The position numbers and the translations under genes are program-made. A DNA stretch of 64,000 nt, taken from the NCBI GenBank assembly GCA_015680685.1, contig MNCI01035354.1:142393-206392 (forward strand), in the 5' to 3' direction. This document shows positions 11,776 through 22,562 of the stretch, one piece after another. Source of the stretch: Gnetum montanum (Eukaryota; Streptophyta; Gnetopsida; Gnetales; Gnetaceae). The notes beneath the pieces are model-generated. The model was not told where the DNA came from. It saw nothing but the letters and a program-made list of their open reading frames with translations, and did not search any database. Position 1 is the first letter of the stretch. Each line of letters starts with the position of its first letter.

Positions 11776-14081
11776 TTAGAATGGGGAGTATCCCACATGA
11801 CTAAACCTCTAATCATGGCAAGAATTAATAAACAGAAAGTTTGGATCCATGCATTTTGGAAATATTAGGGTCTGGTCATATCCAAACCACTGGGTGTCTT
11901 TTGGTGTGTTGACCAGAATGTACCGAAATTGGGGTTCACACACTTGATTAAAGTAGGCATAGTGGGGAAAATTATAAGATGTAGTCACGTGATAAGGAGT
12001 ACACCCACTATGGCACCCGTGACCATAAGTTGGTATGCAAGGATTGATATGTCTCCCTACATGGTTATATTCATTAGGCCACATGGTTGTTGGAGTGTTG
12101 ATTAGGGGTCCTGATCAGGTAATAAGAGGCGTTGAGTTCGAGGGAGAATATGCATCACAGCATTGGACTTGTGCTACATTGGTGGATGCAGTGGTTTCAA
12201 AATTATGCTGTCTCTTTCTACGGTCATGCCTGAATAAACGATGCTTTTGATGTTGTGAAGGACCTCCACAGCTATTGACAATAGCAACACAAGTAACATT
12301 TATGGGTTGGTTTTGTGGTGCAAAACCTTCTAGCACAATTGGTGGTGATGTAGAAGGAGGTCAATGATGAGAATATTGAGTGCGAGGAGAAGCGTAAGGA
12401 ACATGAGGTGGTGATCTTATTGGAGAGGATATAGGTTGATAGTACTTAGGAGAATGATAACAATGTGGTGAAATAGAGGATGTTGACCTAGTTGGCAAAA
12501 CAAGATGCTGAACATAATAAGTGATTGGGTTCATATGATATGAAGGCTGTGACCAATGTGACTGTGGCCTCCCCCATGACTGGGGTTTTTGCCACTATGG
12601 TTGAATCTAGTATTTTTGTATGAAATCTAGATGTAACATTCCTTCACAATGCTTATGTAAATGTGACAAGATTGGGCATTGGCCTTTGGGATGATTGTAT
12701 AGACAAACGTCACATTGATACGTGTGATTCGCAGTTGAGCTCTTATCCTTATTTTCTTCAATACTTCTTTTCAATTATCTAATGGTGTTTTGTCCTATTT
12801 CTTAGTTCATCATGGTTCTACTCATAATAATGTTGGCATATTCTCCACAATTTTCATGTACCCATTTTGTCATCTTATTTATCTTTGCCTCAATTTCATC
12901 TAGTGATTGTAGTATTGGCAAAGATGATTCCACCTCCTTGAGGTGACTTGATTTCTCCTCTTCATGACCATGGACCTTTGCTATTTTGAGATTTTGGTCT
13001 TGTTGAGGGTTTCCAACATTCTCCCATTTAGCTATTTCTCCTTCTTTTTCTACCTACGTAATAAGCTCTTGGAATTGGTGGGTTTGTAGTTCATATAGTT
13101 GTCCTGGGGCATACATCCCTAAGGTCTCCCTTGTTTCATTACATAGCCCATCCATGATGTGGTGTATTGGCCTAAGCATTTGTTTAAAAAAGATTAATAT
13201 CTTTCTAGGTCCATGTCCAAGGGTTCATGTTGCACTTGTTTCCACTCTTGGATTTGTTTCCTCAAGGCTAACACTCTTGCATAGGCTTGGTATCTTTCAA
13301 TGAATAGTTCTACCATTGTCGGCCAATGTCGAATTGATTTTGGTTTTAAGAACCTATACCATACTTTTTCTTGGCCAATGAGTGTCATAGGAAAGAGTGT
13401 AAGTCTTTTCCATCCATTATCAATGTTTTTCCATGCATAGGCATCGTAGAAAGATTGTAAATGATGTTGCGGATCTAAATCATTGCCTCCTAAAAACTTG
13501 GAAAAGTTATTTAAATCAAGCCTGGATAGACAACTTTCCTTGCGATGCCTGTAGGATATTTGAACAACCTCTTGTATATGCATTAGGCTCTTAGTGGATA
13601 GTAGGGGTTCATCATCACTAGGTAGGTTATGAATTTGTGAGTTGGGATGATGTTGTCTTTGTTCATGTTGGTGTTTTTGACTTTGCCTGTGGGCTCAATT
13701 CTTATTTCTACACCAACCCCTTGCAAGATGATCATTCACATCATGACCTGACATTGAAGAAGCAGAGGAAGAGAAACAACTGGAATACTCATCATGAATT
13801 TTGTAAGTCTCCCAATCATCCCTGGATAAATTTTGGTTAACTTTTGAGAAGGTCCTAGGCCTTATGGGCCCCCTAGTTCTATGGGATGTCCCATCCTCAC
13901 TAGAGGTGCTAGAGTTGGATGATAGGATTCCTTGAGTACCGTTGGGGTGCTCATGATCATAGGAGACCCCTACATAAGATTGGGTACTCCTAACTTCATC
14001 TTCACTATCATATAGTTCATTGGTTCTCTAATGAATTACCTCACAAGTTATTACATTGTCATAGTCTTGTGAGAGAGACAC
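11776..14081 (-). pseudogene. Element B: gag remnant
   Basis: Minus-strand gag homologous throughout to the gag of N1. The start codon position (14,081-14,079) reads GTG where N1 has ATG. The core at 13,194-13,583 (FLGGNDLDPQHHLQSFYDAYAW ... WYRFLKPKSIRHW ... QEWKQVQHEPLDM) is open for 129 codons. It continues through a CDVCLYNHPKGQCPILSH knuckle-like motif near 12,660-12,720, a RHDRRKRQHN basic segment and the Tyr/His/Pro-rich tail ending near HVGYSPF*. Stops and small frameshifts separate the blocks. As in N1 the tail replaces protease. Confidence 0.8.
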
Positions 14082-14196
14082 GGTTATGAATTGTGTGTGA
14101 CTTATTTGTAATTAGTTCCTTTCTAAAAGATATATCGTTAAGGCTTCATTACAAAAATATTGGATGATGTAACTAATCTAGATAACTAGCACCATC

Positions 14197-14213
14197 TCTA
14201 GCAACAACACCAA
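14197..14213 (-). other. Element B primer-binding site
   Basis: On the minus strand TTGGTGTTGTTGCTAGA follows the LTR, a decayed form of the tRNA-Asp complement TTGGCGCCGTTGCCGGG; most differences are C-to-T or G-to-A changes. Confidence 0.65.
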
Positions 14214-15100
14214 TGATGAGCAGTGAGGTACCCCTACACTTAACCATACGAATACGAGCATGTACGCATGATCCAGTCAAAATCCACAAACAAACTAGTT
14301 GTGGTATCTAGATAGTTACACATTGATCATAGTTTGCTGTCTTTCCACCTGGACTAGTATTTACTTTATCACATATGGTTTAGTCTAGAATGAGGTGTAT
14401 GATATGATATCTAACACTAGGCTACTCCTATAGATAATGGAAAATAATCTTGATTAAACTAATAAGCAATAGGAAATGAAGTCTAAGCTAGCCGAAGTCT
14501 GATGAGCATCCATCCTTAATCATCCGTATGCATCTTGGACCTCATGTACTACTTCTAAGATTACCAAGCACACATTACATGAGTGCTCCTAGATACACTA
14601 CTAGGTTAACAAGTAGTTACATTTCAACGCTCATGATTAAGTCGTACTCATTTCACATCTAACAAAAAGAATAGTAAATGACGGTAAAGAAATATTAACT
14701 AAGAAAACAATAAATAAAAATAACAATTAAATAATTAAAACTAGGTGAATGCCGCGATGATGGAGTAATCTCAATCTTTATTGCTAATCATGTGTGTGTC
14801 CAAGTACATCACACTCAAATAATGGTTTTGTACAATTACAAGCATCACACTTCAGGCATGCACTTGGAAAAATAGTCTAACTCTTATGAAAAAAAACTGC
14901 AAGAGCTTTACTACAACTTGAACAAAAAGTATCCTAAATGTAGCTGGTGCATGCATATTTATAGCTAAAAATGAACTCTACATTGACAAGGCCACATCAA
15001 CGCATGGAAAGATGCATTGACAGGGTCACATTGACACAGCCGCATTGACAGGGCTTTATTGACATGGCCCAGTCAATGTTGGCCACTAGATGCTTCATCA
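14214..15100 (-). repeat. Element B 5' LTR
   Basis: 887 bp, pairing with 8,858-9,743. Both copies share U5 blocks such as GTGAGGTACCCCTACAC and the AATAAAG-containing R region. The palindrome array and TATA box are at 14,956-15,077. Confidence 0.9.
14956..15077 (-). promoter_or_regulatory. Element B 5' LTR promoter: phased TTGAC sites plus TATA box
   Basis: Sites (ATTGAC, ATCAAC or GTCAAT) start at 14,982, 14,996, 15,016, 15,030, 15,044, 15,058 and 15,072, giving steps 14, 20, 14, 14, 14, 14, the same as in the other LTR of B. TATAAATA (minus, 14,963-14,956) lies 18 bp away. Confidence 0.8.
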
Positions 15101-15105
15101 ACCTA

Positions 15106-15640
15106 TGGTTGGGAACCCTGCTACTACCTCCTCTAAAATGTCTGGCAAGCCACCTTCAAACCAAAGCACACCCCTAGTTGCACATCATGCTATTGAGCCA
15201 TGTAGTCATAGATTGGATTAATTTTGACCATATTCTTAGGAAGAGATCTAATCTTGGGAGTTCCCTAATTTATTTTTAGATTGGTGTAAATGAATCATGC
15301 AAGGCTCTTCTGGACTCAGGTTCTAGAATTAACATAAGTTCATAAGAAATGTACAAAGCCTGGAACCTACCTCCCTTGAAAAAGAGTAATATCATATTAG
15401 AGCTAGTAAACCAATCCATCACTATTCCTTTGGGATTGGTAGAAGACATCATGACCACTATTTATGGGTGATCATATCCTATCAATTTCCTAGTAATCCA
15501 TGTGAAGAACAGTAAGGAGGACTTCCCTATCATCATGGGAAGAGCATGGCTAAGAAATAATGATGCATATTTGGGGATCAAGGATATCTCCTTGGAAATT
15601 TCCAAGGAGAATTAATTTGGTAAGATTGAGAAGAAACATG
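15106..15640 (+). pseudogene. Element C: gag end and retropepsin remnant
   Basis: Plus-strand frame with VIDWINFDHILRKRSNLGSS, matching VTDWIKVGHLPRKLADPGS ahead of the protease in element A. The active site ALLDSGSRINI follows (catalytic Asp codon at 15,313), then TIPLGLVEDI and the IIMGRAWLRNNDAYLGI block at 15,530-15,600. The order and motifs are those of an Athila-type protease. In-frame stops at the MYKAW region and in GRAWL-distal sequence make it non-functional. The right boundary of element B (15,100) lies just upstream. Confidence 0.8.
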
Positions 15641-15929
15641 TTCCATGCATTCTGTATAGTTACAAAAGGTGCCACTATGTGCGAATACTATGGTCTATAA
15701 AGGGCACATCACTTAATGCATGTAGTTAGTGTGCAGATGTCATAGAAATTGAAACGTGCCTATACACGATAGTGACTAAAAAGGAGAGCACCTAGTGACT
15801 AATAATTGAAAGAGAGGTTATCTCAAAAATGTGCATGGAACTAGTTAATAGCCTCACAAGCTCTTATGTGAATAGCATGGATCAATTAGAGTGAATCCAT
15901 CATTAATTCTCTAATGAACAATGTGAAAT

Positions 15930-17450
15930 AAATTGGGGAGAGTTGGAGATCCCTAAAACCTTTAAGTAGAAGCCCCTTAAATTAAAGGATCTACTAGAAG
16001 GCATGGAATATGCATTTCTAAACAATGGTAAGTCAATCATAATCAATGCCATACTTGCTCTTAAAAAAAAGTAGTTGTTGAAAGTTATCAACAAATGCCC
16101 AACAGCCTTTGCTTGGTCATATCATGAGCTCACTAGAATTGATTCAAGGATATGCTAGCATAGAATATATACAAACTTCTCCATCAAACCAAAAGGCAGC
16201 CATAGAGACACTCAAATTCAAAGCTCAAGCAAATTATCAAGGAGGAAATTGAACAACACCTTAAGGCTGGGTTCATTTATCCCATTGCAGATAATGAGTG
16301 GGTTAGCCTACTCGTTATAATCATAGAAAAATAAGGAAAGTGGAGAGTCTATATAGACTTCAAACTATTGAATATGGCCACTTATAAAGATCACTTTCCA
16401 TTGTCATTTGTGGACCAAGTGTTGGACACAATTGCAATGCATTGCTACTACAACTCTCTAGATGTTTATAGTGGCTATAACAAAATCCATATTGTAATAG
16501 AGGACTAGGCCAAGACAAAATTCACAAGTCTTTAGGGAACTTTTTCATATAGAAAGATGCCCTTTGGCATGTGCAATTCTCCTACCACATTCCAATGGTT
16601 ACTCCTTAGCATCTTCAAATAACAAATCAATAGTAGGGTAGAAGTCTTCATGAATAACTTCTCTACCTATAGGGCTACCTTTAAGTAAGCCTTGAACTAC
16701 ATTGAGAAATTCCTTCAATGATGTGTGAAAATAAACTTAAGGCTCAATTGGAAAAGGAGCCATCTAATCGTCCAAGAGGGCATTGTCTTAGGGCACCGAA
16801 TTTCAATAAAAGCAATTAAGGTAGAGCCAAAAAAAAGTAAGGGTCATCCAAAGAATAACTAGATAACTAGAGACTATCAAAAATATGTGGTCATTCCTTG
16901 AACACATTGGTTACTACAGGTGCTTCATTGAGAACTTCTCAAAGGTCACCAAGCCATTGGTGGAGCTAACAAAAAAAGATGCATCATTCATCTAGACCAA
17001 GAAATGTGAGCATGCATTTCAACAATTCAAGTATAAACTTGTAGAAACTCCCATTCTATAAGCACCAGACTGGTCTAGACCATTCCATATCATGATAGAT
17101 GCATCAAACTATGCCTTGAAATCTATGCTTACATAGATGGACAATAAAAAACATGCATACTACATCCACTATGCAAGTAGGAGCATTGTGGATGCATAAT
17201 TTAACTACACCACCACTAAAAAGGCGCTTATGGTGGTGGCGTATGCATTGGAAAAATTTAGGCACTCTATGCTTTGATATAAAGTTTTGTGCACACTGAC
17301 CAGAGTGCTATCCAATTCCTAATGAACAAGACAATTATGAGTCCACATGTCATATGGTGATTAATAATCCTTCAAGAGTTCGATCTAACCATGGTGGACC
17401 AAAAGGGAACTGAGAATGTGATCACTGACCACTTGTCCCAATTATGATGG
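15930..17450 (+). pseudogene. Element C: reverse transcriptase and RNase H remnant
   Basis: Plus-strand RT with recognisable blocks in order: ELEIPKTFK linker; GKWRVYIDFKLLN (16,335); KDHFPLSFVDQVLD; LDVYSGYNKI; YRKMPFGMCNSPTTFQ (16,550); the catalytic region VFMNNFS, where both Asp of the usual FMDD are Asn (codons 16,653-16,658); LNWKRSHLIVQEGIVLGHRIS. RNase H follows (PDWSRPFHIMIDASNYAL near 17,070; YYIHYASRSI; TTTKKALMVVAYALEKFRHS; DLTMVDQKGTENVITDHLSQL near 17,390). The block sequence is closest to Athila/Tat RT. Numerous stops and frameshifts are present; loss of both catalytic Asp means it is dead. Confidence 0.85.
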
Positions 17451-17599
17451 GATAACAAGAAGTAGGAGAGCCCACTACCAAATCAATTTCTTAATAAACT
17501 CTTCTTTACTAGTGTTGTTTACAAACAAGATCTCAAAGGAATGAATTAATACAATAACATCCTCTCCTATCTACTCACATAGAAAATGCCATAGGAGTT

Positions 17600-18830
17600 G
17601 GACCATAAGAACAAACTATAGTTTCTTATCCAAGCCAAGCACTGTATGGAGATCAATGGTAATCTCTATAAGGTTTGCATAGATGGCCTGGTACAATGGT
17701 GTGTACCTAATGCTAACCAAATTTGAGTCCTCTAGGATGCTCATGAAGGCCCTTATGGAAGCCATTATGCTAAGAGGAAAATGACCATTAAGATCCTCAT
17801 GGCAGGATAATATTTGCCTGCAATCCTTAGGGATCATGATCAATTCTTCCACTCCTGTGACAAATGCCAATGTGATGGAGGGATGACTATGTGTATAAAA
17901 GGGCATCAATAGTGCATCTAACCATGAGAGCTTTTTGATCTTTAGGGGATCAATTTCATGGGGTCCATCACTCCTATGCCTAATGGGAATGTCTACATTA
18001 TTAGGGCTATTAACTACTACATGATATAAGCTAAAGCTATGACTACCATCAACTATTCATCATTTACAATGGCCCGATTTGTACAATAAAACATTATAAA
18101 TAGGTTTGGTGTGCCACATTCACTAATTTTTTATAATGGAACACATTTCACAAGTGCCACTTTTCAAAAGTTCATCCAACACTTGGGGGTTGAACATAAA
18201 TTAACAACTCCATACCACCCCTAAGCCAACAATCAAGTTGAAGTCACTAATAGAGAAATAACCAAAATACTAACTTGCAGTATTATTAAATATAGGAAGG
18301 ATTAGAGGAACAAACTCAATAATGGCCTTTGGACTTATCGTTCAACATGGAAACTTCCTATTGGGTACTCTCACTATGAGTTAGTATACAGGAAATTACC
18401 AACACTCCCATCCAAACTTAACTTTGTATACTTTTAACTACATGTGACCTTGACTTGGACCTAAGTCTAGCCTGAAAAGAAAGATTAATGAACCTCAACA
18501 TGCTATACGAGAATCAATTGGTGGTCTTATCATCAAATGAAGTACACAAGCCACATAATAAACAACACCATGATCTCAAGATTAGAAAAGTAAAGTTTCA
18601 ATCAGGAGATCAAGTGCTCTATTGGAATCACATGCATGTACCTCAACAAACAAAATTTCAAATGCTATGGAAGGACCTTACATTGTTTATGAAACTCTTC
18701 CATCTAGGTCCATGATGATCTATCACCTTGATATCCCAAATAAAAGATTCTTAGTCAACACCCAACAACTCAAGCCTTTCCATGAACCACAAGAAACCAA
18801 TGGGAATAATGCCTCAACCAATGGCTAAGC
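17600..18830 (+). pseudogene. Element C: integrase remnant
   Basis: Zinc-binding HHCC module at about 17,738-17,876 (DAHEGPYGSHYAKRK ... FFHSCDKCQ). The catalytic core then reads FDL*GINFMGSI (first Asp now Asn, Trp now stop), INRFGVPHSLIFYNGTHF (second Asp lost) and NNQVEVTNREI (Glu kept). A C-terminal segment ends near 18,830. Integrases of this type insert the cDNA with 5-bp duplications, matching those seen here. The core triad is broken and many stops occur. Confidence 0.85.
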
Positions 18831-20272
18831 ATTCTTGATCCTTTAGATATCCCACTTCCAACATGGTTGTGAGGGAGATGGCCAAAGATTCTACAAAGTG
18901 GCTCCTCATTTTCTACCCTTTGTTTTTACACCATCTTTAGTACATTTTCTATTTTGTTGAAGTATTTTACATTTTTTCTATATTTTTCTTCATTTAAATT
19001 TTTCTTATGTTTCTTCCTTCTTCTTTATTGCCATTAGGACTTTAATGCCAACTACAACTATTGATTGATGATGGTTTGTAACTTCATTGATTACTTGATT
19101 GCAAATTATTGTACTTCATCTTAGAATTTTGACATTTACCAATGGGACATTGATTCTTTTCATGATAATAGGTAGTGAGTCAACATCATTCACCACTCAA
19201 CATAACTCCATGGTGTTTCCTCATTTTGGAAATATGAGGTCCCTTTTAAATAACTTATAATGAATAAGTGGCCTTGGTACTTACCAAAATTGGGACAAAT
19301 TAAGTGGATGAACAAGGGTGTGACTTCAATAGGATTTGTCACTTTTCTACCTGCCTATCATTTGAGGTTACATGAGTATTTCCATGGATTTTTCACCATT
19401 CCTATGTTTACCAATAAATAAGAAGCAACATTGTTGCATGGTGTGGTTCCTATTCTTTTAAAAAAAATAAAACAGCAATGGAAATTCAAAGCACACCCCT
19501 TAGATACAATAATGGGCTACAAGCACTAGTTATAGGACAAGAAAGACATGTTACCCATGCCTAAAGGCACCTCTCTAACTAAGGCCCTTTTTCACTTCCT
19601 GCTTCTCTTTTCATCTTTCTTTGGAATGGTGAGTAATCTATGGGGATGTTCTTGTACCTTGAAGGGTGAAATGGTCTAAGGTGTCAATGTGAAGTCACTA
19701 AAAGTGGGTGGTCTTGATTTGAACTAAGGAAGAAAGCCTTCAAGTCATATTAATGACATCTTCCACAAGGAACTTTATATAAACACAATGCGAGACTCCA
19801 TTTCATAATCTCTCTCATCCACATATTTTTTCCATATACCACCTTACTACCTCTTGTCATGATTGAATCACTAGTTTCATTTTGTGACGATCATAATTCA
19901 CTAATGATTTCTTTGATAATTTTTTTTTTTAACAATTCACAACCATTAATAGTCCTTGGGGCTCATGGACACCCTTGGTTTAAGAACATGCAAGGGCATT
20001 AAGGGCATGAGCCTACTATGGGGACGATCCACTTGCATACTCCTTGGTTAGGATGGTTACGTTCCTTATCCCATAGCCATTTTACTTTCAAAAACTTATG
20101 TTTTCCACTATGATTCATCTATTTTTTACATTCCTTAGCACATAATCTTCTCCTAAATCTTCTTTTGAAACATATTCCTAGCCCTCTTCAAGCATTCATA
20201 CTCATTCAAGGAGTTTTTAACTTTCTCTAGGCTCCAATTTCATGAAAAATCTCTTCATTTTTACTTAGTTTT
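18831..20272 (+). other. Element C pol-ORF2 spacer, first part
   Basis: Non-coding. It begins with T-rich runs, as do the gag-ORF2 spacers of N1 and F, and from about 19,960 aligns with them (GCAAGGGCATTAAGGGCATGA, then GGGGACGATCCACTTGCATA near 20,020). It is interrupted at 20,272 by element G1 and resumes at 43,161 with the internal promoter of ORF2. This is the evidence that the pol remnant and the ORF2 at 43,665 belong to one element. Confidence 0.6.
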
Positions 20273-20932
20273 TGATGAGAAGCAAAGGTACCTCCATGCC
20301 CAACCATACAAATCACAAGCGTTCATGCTTGATTCGATCAAATTTTGAGGATGTGACTAGTTGTACATCAAGATCATTATGCTTTATTTTCAGTTTGTTG
20401 TCTTCCCAATTGAACTAGTCGTAGTGGTAGCTTAGTTGTCATGTATGGTTTAGTCCAAAGTGAGGCATATGATGGTGTTGTCTAATTCTAGACTACACCT
20501 AATGATGATAAAGGGATAAATTGATTAACCTAATGAATAGTGAAAAGTAAAATCTAAACTAGTCTACGCATGATGAATATTTATTTCTAATCATCTGTAC
20601 ACACCTTGGACTTCATATAACCACCACTGGAATTGACAAGCGTACATCACTGGGTTTGCCAAACAAAATACTACTAGGCTACTAAGTAATTACACTTAAA
20701 AGCTCATGATTAGGTGTACTCATTCCTCTTAACAATAGGAATCATAAAGAGTAATAAATGAAAATATTAACTAAGGAAATAGTAAATAATTAAACAATTA
20801 ACAATTAGAAGCAATAATAATCTAAGTAGATGTTGCAATGATGGAAGTAATTACAATCTTAAATTTTAATCATGTAACATGTCTAAGTACATCACACTCA
20901 AATAAGAATGCCATATGTAACAATCAAAAACA
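20273..20932 (-). repeat. Element G1 3' LTR, low-coordinate part
   Basis: Starts TGATGAG and aligns with 42,271-42,920 through the GTACC and ACCATACAAATCACAAGC blocks, the GTCACGTATGGTTTAGTCC-type block and GGACTTCATATAA. Homology ends at CAATCAAAAACA (20,921-20,932), where element H begins. Confidence 0.85.
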
Positions 20933-20933
20933 T

Positions 20934-22545
20934 TGATGGTTGGAACACCAAGGTCCATGGGCACACATCCTAACCCCAAATCCTTGTAAGGGCCTACTGG
21001 AGTTAGAGGTGGGGCACCCTAGATGGTCTGGTCAATCAAATAGGGAGTTACTAGATGTAACGAGGATGCAACATGGTTAGCTTCAATGATAATGCAAGAT
21101 AGTACTAAGGGTGTAGGTAGTGTTTATAGTACTTGCGATGTTTGTAGTGTCAGTGGGGTCAAGCATAGTTACGAGCATCGAAGGGAGTGAGTGTAGTTAA
21201 TAATTTCAGTGAGATGGATGGTTTCAACGTGTGAGGACCATCATCTGAGCATAGTTCAAGCATGTCTATGTAGTGAAAATGGCGAAGAATGCAAATGAAG
21301 TGTGAAAAATGCAAAGAAGCAGAGAAAATGAAGCAAAATACCATCCAAAATGGGGTTGAGTGTAGTTAACACCATAAGGAGGTTTAAAAGGTACATGATG
21401 TATAGCAAGCACAAGTGGATAGCATAGTCACAATCCCTAGGTTATTCGACCACAAAGACTAGTGTTTTGCTAAGGCATCTACATTTGCTGGGTTGATTGC
21501 TACAATGTACTACTAGATGCGGTCTTCTATTGCTAGTCTACCACTTTTCCTATTCACTTGTTCAACAACTACTTGTTAAACTTGCCAAACCAAAAAAATC
21601 CCCCCTGAAAACATTGATGGCACATGTATTTATAGGTTTAGGGTTAGCGAGAAATGTGAGATGACTACCATGTGGTAGATGAGATGACTGGGACTACGCT
21701 TAGTGTAGTTACTATTCATGTGGTGTACTGATCGGGGTGATGGTGTTGTGGTTTATTGTGCTCTACCAGACTCTGTGAAACTGTGAGACTATGACTATGC
21801 TACCAACTACATGTGTATGGTCAAGAGGACCATGAGGTACCTAAAAAATGACACTTGAAGACTACACTCTGTGGAACTATGCTCTCCATGCTCTCACATG
21901 GGGTCAAGCGTACTTATAATTTTTGGGAAAAAGGGGATATAAAAAAGAATCATTTTGCTATCTATGCTTGCCAAAGGTGAGTTGAATACATTCTAGTGCG
22001 AAGATTAGCATCATTTCTATGTTGTGAAAGCTATTGGAGACTATCCTTGCTAACTACGCTCTTCTAAAAGGTAACTATACTCTAGGCTAGGGAAGAGCGT
22101 ACTCTCACTACTAATGAAATCTATGAGAAAAATGGATTATTTTTTTATAGACTATGCTCTCCTCAAGAGGTTGACCATGCTCCTAGCTACGGGTGAGCAT
22201 AGTCTCGATACTTAACAAAATTTATGAAGTTGATCTTCTTTTAACTACACTCTCCCTGAGAGGCTGACTAGGGTTAAGCATAATCTCAACACTTAGCAAA
22301 ATTTGTGAAAATTGGCCTTCTATTAACTAGGCTCTCCACAATTACGCTATCTACACTCTAGAATGGTGTGCTTAGGGAAGAGCGTAGTCTCAACACTTAG
22401 GAAAAAGTTCAAGATTTTTCCCTCTAATTAACTACACTCTAGGAGACTATGCTCTCTATGCTCTGCAGAGGGGTTGAGCATAGTTTCCACTTTTTGCTAA
22501 AATTTGTAGCTAGGATTCCATAGTCTAGATTTGGTGGTGTTTCAT
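20934..22545 (-). repeat. Element H 3' LTR
   Basis: About 1.6 kb; as read on the plus strand it runs from TGATGGTTGG to GGTGGTGTTTCA. On the minus strand it starts TGAAACACCACC, has tandem repeats in U3 (22,020-22,545), a TATA box (21,634-21,627) and a further 700 bp of R/U5-like sequence. The right 330 bp match 34,200-34,530, the surviving part of the 5' LTR. The low-coordinate end is inferred from where G1 homology stops. Confidence 0.65.
22020..22545 (-). repeat. Element H U3 tandem repeats with inverted ACTACGCTC/GAGCGTAGT motifs
   Basis: About five diverged units of 80-115 bp. Each opens with (A)ACTACGCTCTC or ACTATGCTCTC, carries a matching GAGCGTAGTCTC or GAGCATAGTCTC on the other arm, then continues CAACACTTAGCAAAATTTGTGA. 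Three further units are visible in the 5' LTR fragment (34,200-34,530). Isolated motif copies also occur at 21,690-22,000 and inside the candidate intron (27,840-28,550). Confidence 0.7.
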
Positions 22546-22562
22546 TGGCCCCTATTTTTTGA
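22546..22562 (-). other. Element H polypurine tract
   Basis: On the minus strand AAAAAATAGGGGCCAA sits directly before the LTR start TGAAACACC. A purine run at this place primes plus-strand DNA synthesis and fixes the minus orientation of H. Confidence 0.65.

Larger units (their letters stand above)
8858..15100 (-). mobile_element. Element B: complete non-autonomous LTR retrotransposon
   Basis: LTRs of 886 and 887 bp (8,858-9,743; 14,214-15,100), about nine bases in ten identical by eye, flanked by a perfect duplication ACCTA (8,853-8,857 and 15,101-15,105). Order on the minus strand: LTR, PBS, gag, short spacer, ORF2 remnant, PPT-like GCAGAGGTA, LTR. It has no protease, RT or integrase. ORF2 has lost its middle, and the spacer has lost the internal promoter found in related elements. 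Inserted into element C between the inverted gag fragment and the protease. Confidence 0.93.

Noticed and set aside
20273-20932. Solo LTR
   Set aside because: The missing part of the same LTR resumes at 34,531 and a full partner LTR lies at 42,271-43,160 with matching flanks, so it is the 3' LTR of G1 split by H.
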